A stretch of 64,000 bases of DNA from Aegilops tauschii subsp. strangulata (taxonomy: Eukaryota > Streptophyta > Magnoliopsida > Poales > Poaceae), in assembly GCF_002575655.3 (NCBI RefSeq), contig NC_053036.3:642156736-642220735 (forward strand), written 5' to 3'. Shown here piece by piece: positions 11,735 through 23,264 of the stretch. Each line of letters starts with the position of its first letter. Position 1 is the first letter of the stretch. Both the position numbers and the translations under genes were made by a program. The notes below the pieces were generated by a model. It ran no database searches. It was not told where the DNA came from and saw only the letters and a program-made list of their open reading frames with translations.

Positions 11735-12218
11735 GCAGGCTCTTTGCCGTCTGCCACCGACGGCAACGGGCTCTTTGCCGTCTGCCGCGGACGGCAAAGA
11801 AGACACGTGGCATCCAGCTGTGCTTCCTGGGAGCTGACCCATTTGGCCAGTTTGCCTACAGTGGCAGACGGCAAAGACTTTGCCGTCAGCGGCGGACGGC
11901 AAAGACACTACAAATTTTGCCGTCAGCGGCGGACGGCAAAGACACTACAAATTTTGCCGTCAGCAGCGGACGGCAAAGGCCTGCCGTTAGCCACTTAACG
12001 GACTGACAGCGCAATTATTGCCGTCTGCTTTCTTTGCCGTCCGCCGCAGACGGCAAAGACTTTGCCGTCAGTAGCAGACGGCAAAGTAGCTATTTACCGA
12101 AGCCTACTTTGCCGGAGCCTTTTGCCGTCCGCGGCTGACGGCAAAGGCCTTTGCCGTCCGCCGTTCAGGCCTTTGCCGTCCGCCGTGGCAGACGGCAAAA
12201 TAGCTGATTCCTGTAGTG
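11735..12218. repeat. Right subterminal repeats of CACTA-1
   Basis: More than a dozen GACGGCAAAG/CTTTGCCGTC motifs in both orientations, mirroring the left end. They include direct copies of a unit with CACTACAAATTTTGCCGTC at 11905-11960. Confidence 0.85.
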
Positions 12219-12221
12219 CTT

Positions 12222-12932
12222 GATTTGTATGCTATGATTGTTGGGTCATGAGACCCATGTTTGTAATATCTCGCTCCTCGGAGCCTAATGAATAAATACT
12301 TGAGTTGTAGAGTTATGTTGTGATGCCATGTTGTATTTACACATATCGAGCATATTGTGTGTATGATTGAAATGCTTGGTATGTGTGGGATCCGACAATC
12401 TAGTGGTTTATCCTTGGCAACCTCTCTTATGGGGAAATGTAGTCTAGTGCTTCCATGAGCCATAGTAGTCCGCTACAGCCCGGTTCACCGGAGTCCTGTT
12501 AGCCGAGCACTACTGCTCAGGACACTTGACTGGCCGGCATGTGTTTCACTTTGTTCCTGTGTCTGCCCCTTCGGGGAAATGTCACGCGGTGACATCCGGA
12601 GTCCTGCCTAGCCTGCTACAGCCCGGGTTCCCGGAGTCCTGTTAGCCCAGTGCTATAGCCCGGATTCACACGCTGCTGACCAACATGCTCGATGTGATTC
12701 ATGTATGCTTGTTCCCATAGGTTAGTGCCGCTTTGGGTTCACGACTAGCCATGTCGGCCCGGGTTCTCTATCATATCGATGCTAGCGACACTATCATATA
12801 CGTGAGCCAAAAGGCGCAAACGGTCCCGGGCCTTGGTAAGGCGACACCCGTGGGGATACCGTGTGTGAGGCCGCAATGTGATATGAGGTGTTACCGGCTA
12901 GATCGATGTGACTTGGAATCGGGGGCCTGACA
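12222..12932. mobile_element. LTR-like sequence, right of CACTA-1
   Basis: This continues the LTR-like sequence interrupted by CACTA-1. It ends in GGGGGCCTGACA, a plausible LTR 3' terminus. No coding capacity is seen. Confidence 0.4.
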
Positions 12933-13577
12933 GGTCAATGTTGACCCGAGGCGACTCAGGTGAGAGGCGAGGCGCAACAACGATTTGGACCAGAAGTCGG
13001 GTATTATCTTGAGTGAGACGTAGTAGACAGCGGTTTACATGAAGGCCGTGTCAGTGAAGGTAGCAGCGATAATTGAGGCGTCTCGATAGTTGAGTCCGGG
13101 TTATGGCCGGCTGTGGGATTCCCTTAGATGAATAGTAGCAACAATTAAATCTCCTCTTGTCTCGCCGCAATGCCGGGTCGTGTCTGGACTTGAGCATCTT
13201 AAAATTGATTTTGATCTCAGGTAATTTTTCCTTCATCCGGATATTGCAACTGGGTGGATGACTCATGATCCGACAGCTCTGGTATTTGCATCGTGGACTA
13301 ATCACCATACTCCATCCGAAGCCACAACAGCTCAAACAATACTTTGTCTTGGTCTCAGTAGATTGCCATGATTTTTTTGGTGGTTTGTAAAAAACATAAC
13401 CCTAAATTTCTTTCACCTCAAATATCGTATCTCGTTCCGGCTGCTTGCTAAGGAGACAATATAGATCCTTCCAAACTGGTTCTTCTTCGTTCAACAAATT
13501 GCGAGCTTCTTGATCCTTGAGGAGCACCCTCCAAGAACTCAGCACCACCGTGCGCCAGCCCCACGGTGGGCGCCAAC
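12933..13577 (-). mobile_element. Leader fragment of a minus-strand gypsy element
   Basis: Read on the minus strand, this begins right after the LTR at 13578-14292 with GTTGGCGCCCACCGTGGGGC, a primer-binding-site and leader pattern common in cereal gypsy elements. No gag frame is preserved, and the element is cut off at the left by other sequence. Confidence 0.55.
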
Positions 13578-14292
13578 TGTCGTGGAGTTGTCACGACAGA
13601 TGTCCTAATGTGAGGACTTAGTCGTGAGGCCAACGCATCTATATGGTAGCTTTAGAGGGGTTGAGCGGAATCGAGAGACGCAACACAAGACGAGGATTTA
13701 GACAGCTTCGGGCCCTGGGAAACATTATCCGGTAATAGCCCTACATGTTGTTTGTGGCTAGATCTCATTATGATCATGAGGAAGTCGCCGTAAACCGGTT
13801 CTCCCAGTTAACCCTAACCCTTAAGATTGTTTCTTCTTACTTGTCCCTCTTTGGGGAGCCCTGCCCCTCCTTATATAAGTTGAAGGGGCGGGTTACATGT
13901 AGAGTCCAACTCGGACTTAAGACTTAACTATTATGACTTCTCTTCATGGGCTTCTTAACATCTTGAGCTTCATTACGTCTCGGGCTTCATAACTCCTGGC
14001 AACCCAGTTATCACTGTCTGCCAGGTTATAAATGGTGCCGATTTAAGATGGTCTGCTGGTTTATGATTGTCTGCTGAGGTATCATCTGACTTAACTCCTG
14101 TCTTAACTGTCAGCCGTTTTACCGTCTGGGTTAACTGCCTGTTTTACCTATCTGTCTTAACTGCCAGCCGGTTTAACAACCTGTCGGTTTACCGTCTGAC
14201 TTAACACCAACCGGTTTACCACCTGCCGGTTTAGCAAGTCCCAGCCGGGTTATAACTCCGGCCGCATCATACCGCGGGGTATATCCCCGACA
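13578..14292 (-). mobile_element. 5' LTR of a minus-strand gypsy fragment
   Basis: On the minus strand the LTR starts TGTCGGGGATATACCCCGCG and ends CTCCACGACA, giving TG...CA ends and about 715 bp. It is rich in CGGTTTA/TAAACCGG motifs. A TATATAAG-type box is visible near 13873 on the plus strand. It abuts copia sequence at 14293 and may have truncated the 5' half of that copia. No matching target duplication is visible because its other end is missing. Confidence 0.7.
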
Positions 14293-15204
14293 GTAAAGGT
14301 GTGTCCGAATGTCGTAATCGTACTTTACTAGATATGTTGCGATCTATGATGTCTCTCACTGATTCATCGCTATCTTTTGGGGTTACGCGACAGATGCATT
14401 CACGTTAAATAGGGCACCATCTAAATCCGTTGAGACGACACCTTATGAACTGTGGTTTGGCAAGAAACCCAAGTTGTCGTTTCTTAAAGTTTGGGGCTGC
14501 GATGCTTATGTGAAAAAGCTTCAACCTGATAAGCTCGAACTCAAATCGGAGAAATGTGTCTTCATAGGATACCCAAAGGAGACTGTTGGGTACACCTTCT
14601 ATCACAGATCCGAAGGGAAGATACTCGTTGCTAAGAATGGATCCTTTCTAGAGAAGGAGTTTCTCTCCAAAGAAGTTAGTGGGAGTAAAGTAGAACTTGA
14701 CAAGGTAATTGTACCTTCTCCCTTATTGAAAAGTGGTTCATCACTAAAATAAGTTCCAGTGATTCCTACACCAGTAAGTGAGGAAGCTAATGATGATGAT
14801 CATGAAACTTCTGATCAAGTTACTACCGAACCTCGTAGGTCAAACAGAGTAAGATCCGCACCATAGTGGTACGGTAATCCTGTTCTGGAAGTCATGTTAC
14901 TTGACCATGACGAACCTACGAACTATGAGGAAGCGATGATGAGTCCAGATTCCGCAAAATGGCTTGAGGCCATGAAATCTGAGATGGGGTCCATGTATGA
15001 GAACAAAGTATGGACTTTGGTTGACTTGCCCGATGATCGGCAGGCCATAGAGAATAAATGGATCTTCAAGAAGAAGATTGACGCTGATGGTAATGTTACT
15101 GTCTACAAAGCTCAACTTGTTGCGAAAGGTTTTCGACAAGTTCAAGGAGTTGACTACGATGAGACCTTCTCACCCGTAGCGATGCTTAAGTCCGTCCGAA
15201 TCAT

Positions 15205-15415
15205 CACTAGTGCAGAACCGGGCAATAGCACTGGTTCGTAAGGCCCTTTAGTGCCGGTTCGGTAACCGGCACTAAATTGTAGGCACTAAAGGCCCCCCTT
15301 TAGTACCGGTTCAGCACGAACTGGTGCTAAAGGGCAACCACGTGGCACGAGCCAGCTTCGTGGGCGCGTAGGACATTAGTACCGGTTGGTAACACCAACC
15401 GATACTAAATGTTTG
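15205..15415. repeat. Left subterminal repeats of CACTA-2
   Basis: Four or five copies of CCGGTT/AACCGG with TTAGTGCC or TTAGTACC alternate in both orientations, for example TTAGTGCCGGTTCGGTAACC near 15248. Confidence 0.8.
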
Positions 15416-15520
15416 GGTGTGTTTTGGTTTTATTTTTTATTTTTACTTTAATTTTGTATTTTCAATTTAATTTAGTGATTGTTTTACATTATAATGAGTT
15501 GTTAAATCATTAGGTGATTA

Positions 15521-15666
15521 GTTTGACTGGATGCGTGGATCGTAGCTAAGTCATCAAGTATATGTCATATCCATATTATATATACTTGATCACCTACTTA
15601 AGTGATCGAGGTAATATGGATATGGCATATACTTGATCACTTAGCTAGAATCCATCCAGTTGAAAC
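15521..15666. repeat. Imperfect palindrome (hairpin) in CACTA-2
   Basis: Left arm GTTTGACTGGATG...AAGTATATGTCATATCCATA is matched by the right arm TATGGATATGGCATATACTT...CATCCAGTTGAAAC. Arms are about 60 bp with few mismatches and a short AT-rich centre. It lies downstream of the minus-strand gene. It could be a fold-back insertion or a small-RNA hairpin. Confidence 0.75.
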
Positions 15667-15914
15667 TAATATGCAATTTCTTTCATAAATGATATAATAA
15701 CTCATCATCATCATATTAATTAATATAAAAACTCTTGCATCATATATATCATCACCAACGGTTTTCATAGCAAAGATATCATCGAGTTCAACATGGTAAT
15801 GAAATTATAAGCGTTCATAACACCACAAAAGCAAATCACTCTTTGAGATTAAGTTCAGGACGAAGAACACGGACATGAGAGGACAAGTACTAAGAGCATG
15901 AACTAGCTAATTAA

Positions 15915-17105
15915 TCACTCCTGTTGCTCTCTCTCAGGTAAAATAGCATAGAACATGTATAGCTTTGCTGATTCATCATATTGGAGCATGCAGATGAACC
16001 TGTCTCCTAATCATGGGTTGCGCTTCTGATTGCTGCCCCCTAGTACTTCTCTGTGATCGTTCACAATTTTGCTCCAGTCTTTTACTATTAAGCATTCCTC
16101 GCTATTAGAAATTCTGAATGCACTAAAGTGCATTGTAGGATATCTTAGCCGTAAGCTAGCAATATTCATGGTACCTTTAGTCTTGATCCAATCAGGCACA
16201 ACATTCATCGGGAGTCCCTGTTGAAGAACATCGTATAGTAACATACTTAGCAATGAAGTTTAGCTTAAAAAAATAATGTATGCAAAAGATGCACTGAGGA
16301 GAAATAGTAGAAATCTTACCATCTTTCCTAAATATATGTGACCCTAGTTCAGTACGAACACTATTGGTCGCACGTTTTGAGTACTAACATTTCTAAGTGC
16401 AGGAAAGAAATTTGTCTTGACAGCATCAAGATCCTCAAGCCATGAAACATAATGACTTGTCTCCTCGCAGTTTAGTTCGGCCCTGGGATAGTGGACGGTC
16501 CTGTCTACCAAGCGCCGGACATGTTTGCTTGATTGGAAGTAAGCTGCCAATATAAATTGACATCTATTAATTATTCAACTGGTTCAAATAATCTCATATC
16601 GAAGACATAAATATGGTTGAGAAACTCACATAATGTTAGAACTGGAGGCGTCTGCACATCGACCCAGATGTCTCTATTACCTTCAATATCATCTTCCGGA
16701 CGAATATCAAAGGTGATAACCATATCAGGCTCAAAGTGCTTGCCAAGTTTTGCATTCAAAATAGGTGTATGTGTCTGCATTGTATAATTTGACGTTGAAG
16801 GTATAACCATGCTCGGTCTTCAAGTAAACTCTTTTTACCTTCATAGTTTCGTTAGGACTGAAACCTATCTTATCCAAGACAAAAATTCTTGCATGGCAGG
16901 GGATACGCTAGTAGAATAGTGAAAAATTAAAATTAAAAGTTGAAGCAAATGAAGCATAAGTCATGCTTAATTACGAAAAAAGACTTGTCGTTCTGACTTA
17001 CTGTATCAACTTCGAAGTTTTCATCCAGCTTGATGCTGAAGCGTCTATCATCAACTAGAAAATTTCTGCCGCACAGGCCGCACTGGTCTTCGCAGTATTC
17101 GCACA
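15915..17105 (-). pseudogene. B3-domain-like gene carried by CACTA-2, broken
   Basis: Minus-strand exons from right to left: a Cys-rich start (EYCEDQCGLCGRNF, about 17105-16998), a segment with RIPCHARIFVLDKIGF and YTFNVKLYNADTYTYF (about 16910-16760), then DMVITFDIRPED (about 16725), a linker exon (16550-16320), and a C-terminal exon (about 16222-15915) with FRISNSEECLIVKDWSKIV and LGDRFICML. The spacing of basic/aromatic strands followed by W-SKIV and LGDRF resembles a plant B3 DNA-binding fold, possibly two copies. Breaks: a shift near 16745 that brings in TGA, and TGA at 16013-16011 where CGA fits. Function is unknown; it may be a captured gene or the family's TnpA-like protein. Confidence 0.45.
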
Positions 17106-17129
17106 TAATGAAATCGTGTTCGTCGTCAG

Positions 17130-17891
17130 TAAATTAAATATATATCTAACATATAATTTATATCTAATTCATCTAACATTTGACATTAATATCTAACATA
17201 TGTTCATATATAGGTGAAACATTAAACACTTATTAGTTCTATTAATTCAACTAATTCTGTTAATTCAACTAGTTCAACTAATTAATCGAACTAATTCAAC
17301 TAAGAACTTATGAAGAATATACCTAATTAATTGAACTAATTCAACTAACTAGTTCAACTAATTAATTCAACTAAACTAGTTCTATGAATTTTCTTACTAA
17401 AAATAAGGTAGCTAGTTCTATATAATAAAATGTTAATTAGATAATGAAATCTCATATAACTAAATTAAATATATATCTAACATATAATTTATATCTAATT
17501 CATCTAACATTTGACATTAATATCTAACATATGTTCATATATAGGTGAAACATTAAACACTTACTAGTTCTATTAATTCAACTAAATAAACTAGTTCTAT
17601 TAATTCAACTAAGCATTTACTAAAAATAAACTAGTTCTATTAATTTCTTACTAAAATAAAGTAGGTAGTTCTATATAGTAATATTTTGATTAGATCATCA
17701 AATCTCATATACCTAAATTTTCTTACTAAAAATAAACTTGTTCTATTAATTTTCATACTAAAAATAAACTAGTTATATTAATTCAACTAGTTCAAATCTC
17801 ATATATATACCTAATTAATATCTAGCTATACTAATTCAACTAGTTCAACTTGTTCTAATTCATGTAAAATATATTTGACATTAATATTTAA
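17130..17891. repeat. AT-rich region with 330-bp direct duplication
   Basis: A segment around TATATATCTAACATATAATT...GGTGAAACATTAAACACTTA occurs at about 17134-17232 and again at about 17463-17561. Between and after are degenerate CTAGTTCAACTAATTAATTC units. No gene is seen. Confidence 0.75.
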
Positions 17892-18901
17892 CACTACAAG
17901 AAATATGTCAACTTATGACCTTCTGTCAGTGACCCTCGAAGAATTGGTCATAAATTTGGTCAAAAGCTGTCTGGGGGGCTCCAAACCCTAAACCATTGCG
18001 ACCATTTTGGTCAGAAAGGTCATAATTTCCTTACACGAAATTGTCATAAAGCAAACAGCGCTAGTCCGCTGCCTTATTTCTAGTTGTTAACGACCAATAT
18101 AGATGGTCATAGCCTTGTAAATTGTGGTGGGTTGCGATGATTAGGCGCCATCTCATCAGTTTTGCCTATGTGTCATGTCCATGTGGCAGTTTTTGCCCTA
18201 GGTTGTGAAGCAACCTATATTTCTGTCATTCCAAAAATTCCCAAAAAAATCTCATAAATTCTTTGGGTCATATCTTCGTCAAATATGTAAAAACCTTCCT
18301 TGCCTAGTTCAAAAATAATTCAAAAATATTCATTTTCCTATTCTGTTTAGAACAACAGTTTGTGAAGAAAGTACCACTTTGGCATGTCCAAATAGTATCC
18401 ATTTTCTACAGTGCTTTCCTATGCCCAAATAACCATCCTCCACCAAATGCCAGCTCAATCCATTCATTATTTTGAGCCGAGCTTCAACATTCGTATTTAT
18501 GTCCAGTGTGGTAGTTTGCAAAGCAAGTACCACCTAGGCTCCTCCTTTTGAGCTGAAAATTTGTGAAGACGGTCTTCTTAGTAACTGATCATCCTTAGCC
18601 AAAACACACGCCTATTAGCCATGTACATTTCTGTACCGCTAATCAAACACTTGGCTGTTAATTCATGTTTGAGCATCGATCGGTCTTCTCGTGAGAATCT
18701 TATGTTGTAATTTTCTTCCTAGCACCTACCTGGGGAGTTCCCAACCCACTAGACATGCCTAGGCCGTCTAGAACACATGGCAACTCCACGGTCACGCGGT
18801 GACCACGCGGCGGGCATGAGAGTTTACGCGCTCTAGAGTTGGAGCCCTCGGCAACCGTCCCTACCTCGACGTATCGCCACCAAACCATATATTTATGATT
18901 A

Positions 18902-21335
18902 CATAGGTACTTATGTAACTAGAAATGATTTTTGGAAAAAAGAAATAGCAAACTATGAGGCAGCTGCAGTTCAAATTTGACCCGCTTCCAACTGAATCAG
19001 CGGAAATTTGTCTTTTTCACGAGAGGTGGATCAAAACTTTTTACACCCAACCACTTTATCAATTGTGCATTAAATATGGCCTAGTATTTTATAAAAATGA
19101 TTTGGTCCAATTTTGCAACAATTATTTTGGAGGTCCTTCACAAAAAAACCTCCTTTCGGGCACTCGAAAAATGGAAAATGGTTTTTTCGTCCAAAGAAAA
19201 TGAAAACTTCCTTATGCAACATTGTTTGCCATTCCAATATGCACCCTTGTGCACAATATGAGATCATTTGAACAAACTATGCCATGAATGTGGCCATAAG
19301 ATTGATCATTTTTCTTGAAAGCCATTGATCTCCACACGTGATAGCTCGTTTCTAAGAACACTTTTTAAAAATAATTGTCGTATTACAAGTTTGTTATTTT
19401 TCCTGGGAACTTGGCCACATATAATGACACAATGCGAAGGTTTCCCAATTTTTTGATTTTTTTTAATTTTTTATGCCCGTTTCAAAATGCGGTCAAAACG
19501 GCGGGAATGACCGTTCCTAGCTAGAGGTTGAATCTTGGAATTTTTTGGGTGTTTCTCTGATTAAATAGATACTTATGTACCTATAAATGATTTTTGGAAA
19601 AAAAAAGAGGAAACTATAAGGCAGCTACAGTTCAAATTTAACCCGCTTCCAACTGAATCGGCGGAACTTTGTCTTTTTCACAAGAGGAGGATCAAAACTT
19701 TTTACACCCAACCATTTGGTCAATTGTGCATTAAATATGGCCTAGTATTTTAGAAAATTGATTTGGTACAATTTTGCAACAATTATTTGGTAGGTCCTTC
19801 ACAAAAAACCCCTTTTGGACACTCAAAAAATGGAAAAATGGTTTTTTCGTCCAAAGAAAATGAAAACTTCCTTATGAAACATTGTTTGCCATTCCAATAT
19901 GCACCCTTGTGCACAATATGGGATCATTTGAACAAACTATGCCATGAATGTGGCCATAAGATTGATCATTTGTCTTGAAAGCCATTGATCTCCACACGTG
20001 ATAGCTCATTTCTAAGAACACTTTTTTAAAATAATTGTCGTATTACAAGTTTGTTACTTTTCCTAGGAACTTGGCCACATATAATGATACAATGCGAAGG
20101 TTTCCCAATTTTTTAATTTTTTTTGAATTTTTTATGCCCGTTTCAAAATGCGGTCAAAACGGCGGGAATGACCGTTCCTAGCTAGAGGTTGAATCTTGGA
20201 ATTTTTTGGGTGTTTCTATGATTAAATAGATACTTATGTACCTATAAATGATTTTTGGAAAAAATAAAGAGCAAACTATAAGGCAGCTACAGTTCAAATT
20301 TAACCCGCTTCCAACTGAATCGGCGAAAATTTGTCTTTTTCACGAGAGGAGGATCAAAACTTTTTACACCCAACCATTTGGTCAATTGTGCATTAAATAT
20401 GTCACAGTATTTTAGAAAATTGATTTGGTACAATTTTGCAACAATTATTTGGTAGGTCCTTCACAAAACAACCCCCTTTTGGACACTCAAAAAATGGAAA
20501 ATAGTTTTTTCGTCCAAAGAAAATGAAAACTTCCATATGAAATATTGTTTGCCATTCCAATATGCACCCTTGTGCAGAATATGAGATCATTTGAACAAAC
20601 TATGCCATGAATGTGGCCATAAGATTGATCATTTGTCTTGAAAGCCATTGATCTCCACACGTGATAGCTCGTTTCTGAGAACACTTTTTTAAAATAATTG
20701 TCGTATTACAAGTTTGTTATTTTTCCTGGGAACTTGGCCACATATAATGACACAATGCGAAGGTTTCCCAATTTTTTGATTTTTTTGAATTTTTTATGCC
20801 CGTTTCAAAATGCGGTCAAAACGGCGGGAATGGCCGTTCCTAGCTAGAGGTTGAATCTTGGATTTTTTTGGTATTTCTCTGATTAAATAGATACTTATGT
20901 ACCTATAAATGATTTTTGGAAAAAATAAAGAGCAAACTATAAGGCAGCTACAGTTCAAATTTGACACGTTTCCAACTGAATCGGTGGAAATTTGTCTTTT
21001 TCACCGGAGCTGGATAAAAACTTTTGAAACCTAACCATTTGGTCAATTGTGCATTAAATATGTCCTAGTATTTTAGAAAATTGATTTGGTACAATTTTGC
21101 AACAAATATATTATAGGTCCTTCACAAAAAAACTCATTTTGGGCACTCGATAAATGGAAAATTGATTTTTTCATGCAAAGGAAATAAAAACTCCCTTTGT
21201 CAATATTGTTTTCAAATCCAAGATGTAAACTTATGCAAAATATGATATTATTTGAACAAATATTTGATAGGACTTTCACAAAAAAAACTCATTTTGAGCA
21301 TTGAAAAATAAAATGAAATATTTTATCTTGAATCG
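18902..21335 (+). repeat. 661-bp tandem array, about 3.6 units
   Basis: Units start near TACTTATGTA at about 18908, 19570, 20231 and 20891, giving a constant period of about 660 bp. Each unit holds CAGCT-CAGTTCAAATTT, TTGGTCAATTGTGCATTAAA and CCGTTCCTAGCTAGAGG. The last unit is divergent and truncated. Short open frames on both strands recur with the period and are not genes. Confidence 0.92.
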
Positions 21336-21369
21336 ATCACGACCAATTTATATGGTCAAAGGTCATCAA

Positions 21370-23264
21370 ATGGTTTGCTGCGTTCTGATTGGACCATGAG
21401 CATATCACGCGGATCACGCATCAACCACCGTCGGATGCTTCCGGATCCAACGGCCCAAACCCACCCGAGCCGAAACCCTAGGTCTGTCCTCATGGACATT
21501 TTCCACCCACCGCCCCCCCCCCCCGCCTCCTTTCTTTCTCTCGTCGCGCTGCCAATTCCCCTCGCTCTATTCTCCTTCCTCGCTCTCGCGGCATCCCATC
21601 GATCCACGGCCAGATCCACAGCCCACCCCGACCCACTACGATCCATCCCCCTCGTCTCTGCCGCCCAGTTGCGCCGCGGCCGCCGTCTGCGGTCCCTCCT
21701 CGTCCTTCGCGTAGCCGCCGTCTGCGGCCCCTCATCCCCTCCTCTCTCTCCCGCTCGACTCACTTGTCGTCGCTCCCCCCCACGCTCGATCCCGGCGAGG
21801 ACGTAGCAGTCGATCCCGACGAGGACGGCGGCGGTAAGGTCGGCGCCCTCGTCGAGCGGCACGCGGCGCTGGCGGCGGGGTCTGGCCAGCGACGCCGAGA
21901 TCTGCTACGGCGCGACGCCGACACGGTCCGTCACGACCGCCTACAGTTTCCGCACGTCCAACGACGGCTGCACGGTCACCATGCCCAGGTCCACGCTCTG
22001 CTCCCACTGCTTTTTTCTCTCTCTTGGCCGCTGCCGCCGCGTAGAATTTGATGCTTCCATGGTCGTTCCCTCGATTTGATCAGGAGTGCCCTGCCCGGAC
22101 GGCGGCCGGTGGTGAGGAGGTCGCCTGGAGCCGGAGCCAGCACCAGCGCCATGCCTTCCCAGAGCTCGAGTGGATGCACTTATTGCTGCTTGATCTGTAA
22201 GTGTGCTACAATGAAACTGCTGGTGCTCGGGTGCCATGATGAATGATCCTTGGGTGTGTGTTATCTAGTAGGAATACAATGTGAAGTCACGGATTAGCAG
22301 TAGAAATTGCTTTATTTTCATATTTCCATCAGTGTTGTTCTTGTGGACAGAACATTCAGAACTAGACCCTTCCCATGGATATGCATAAGTTTCAGTGTAT
22401 ACTAAACGCTACTACTCTTGTGATAGATATTCATTTCAGGCTGATGCACATCGTTGAGTCAATGTTTCATACTGAAAGTTCACAGTGGGTTCCTGCTTAT
22501 GACTGTGTCATTAAGGCCTTACATAGTGAAAGTTCACATGACTAACTCATATGCATGATACTTTTTTTACAGAAAGGCAATGGTCTGTAGTGAACTGAAG
22601 ATAGGAAAAATGATATGTAAATGCACTTTGATCTGCTCAGTAGGAGCAAGATGGAGTCGCCGGACCAGAGCAGTGGAGTCTGCATTTTGTTCTTCTGTCA
22701 GACAGACATCCACATGCTGTACCGATTCTTAGTTCAGAGATAGGAATGTATAAATGGTTGCCGATCTCTCCATGCATGGAACAATAGCTTTTTATGTAGG
22801 ATCCTTTCCGTATAGATGAGTCACAACATTGATTTCTTGATCCATTTGGAAACTAAAAGAAAGTACAGAGAGGACGAACTTGTTGGTAGAACTTCATCAT
22901 ATTCAGCAGACGGAGTCCACGGGTGTAGCATTTTGTCTAGTACACCCAACACCACCTCAGGATCCAATTCACTGTTAGAAAGTTAGAAATTGATATTACA
23001 AGTTCCTTATAGTGCAAACCAAAGCTGCTACTCCAACAACCATCAAATGAAACCATGTTTTTTAAAATTAAAGGGTCTGATTGATATTGGTCCTTCTTTT
23101 GACAGATATAATATGTATACTGACTTGTTATTTTCTTCTCTAGCAAGCACTACGGCGTCAACTTTGTGGTGGCCGACGCAACGGCCATCGAGCACAACTT
23201 CTTCGCCAAGAACAACCTCAGCGTGGACATCACGCCGCAGTACATCATGATGGAGCTTGGCTAG
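21370..23264 (+). pseudogene. Gene-like fragment captured by CACTA-3
   Basis: A GC-rich block at 21430-22140 abruptly replaces AT-rich repeat. It looks like a plant 5' leader followed by coding sequence containing YSFRTSNDGCTVTMP near 21940-21985. A second coding piece at 23144-23264 follows a good acceptor (TTCTTCTCTAG), encodes FVVADATAIEHNFF and PQYIMMELG, and ends with TAG 23262-23264. No continuous frame joins the parts. I do not recognise the parent gene. This fits capture of host exons by a non-autonomous transposon. Confidence 0.45.

Larger units (their letters stand above)
2060..12218 (+). mobile_element. CACTA-1, Caspar-like CACTA (En/Spm) DNA transposon
   Basis: The left end reads CACTACTGGAATCAGCTA and the right end is its near-perfect inverse (CACTACAGGAATCAGCTA on the minus strand). 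Both ends are flanked by the 3-bp duplication CTT (2057-2059 and 12219-12221). Subterminal zones are packed with GACGGCAAAG/CTTTGCCGTC motifs in both orientations, as in the Caspar group. The element carries two gene remnants on the plus strand, a TNP2-type transposase and a second CACTA protein. Both contain stops and shifts, so it was once autonomous but is now broken. Low-complexity arrays fill the space before the transposase and after the second gene. Confidence 0.93.
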
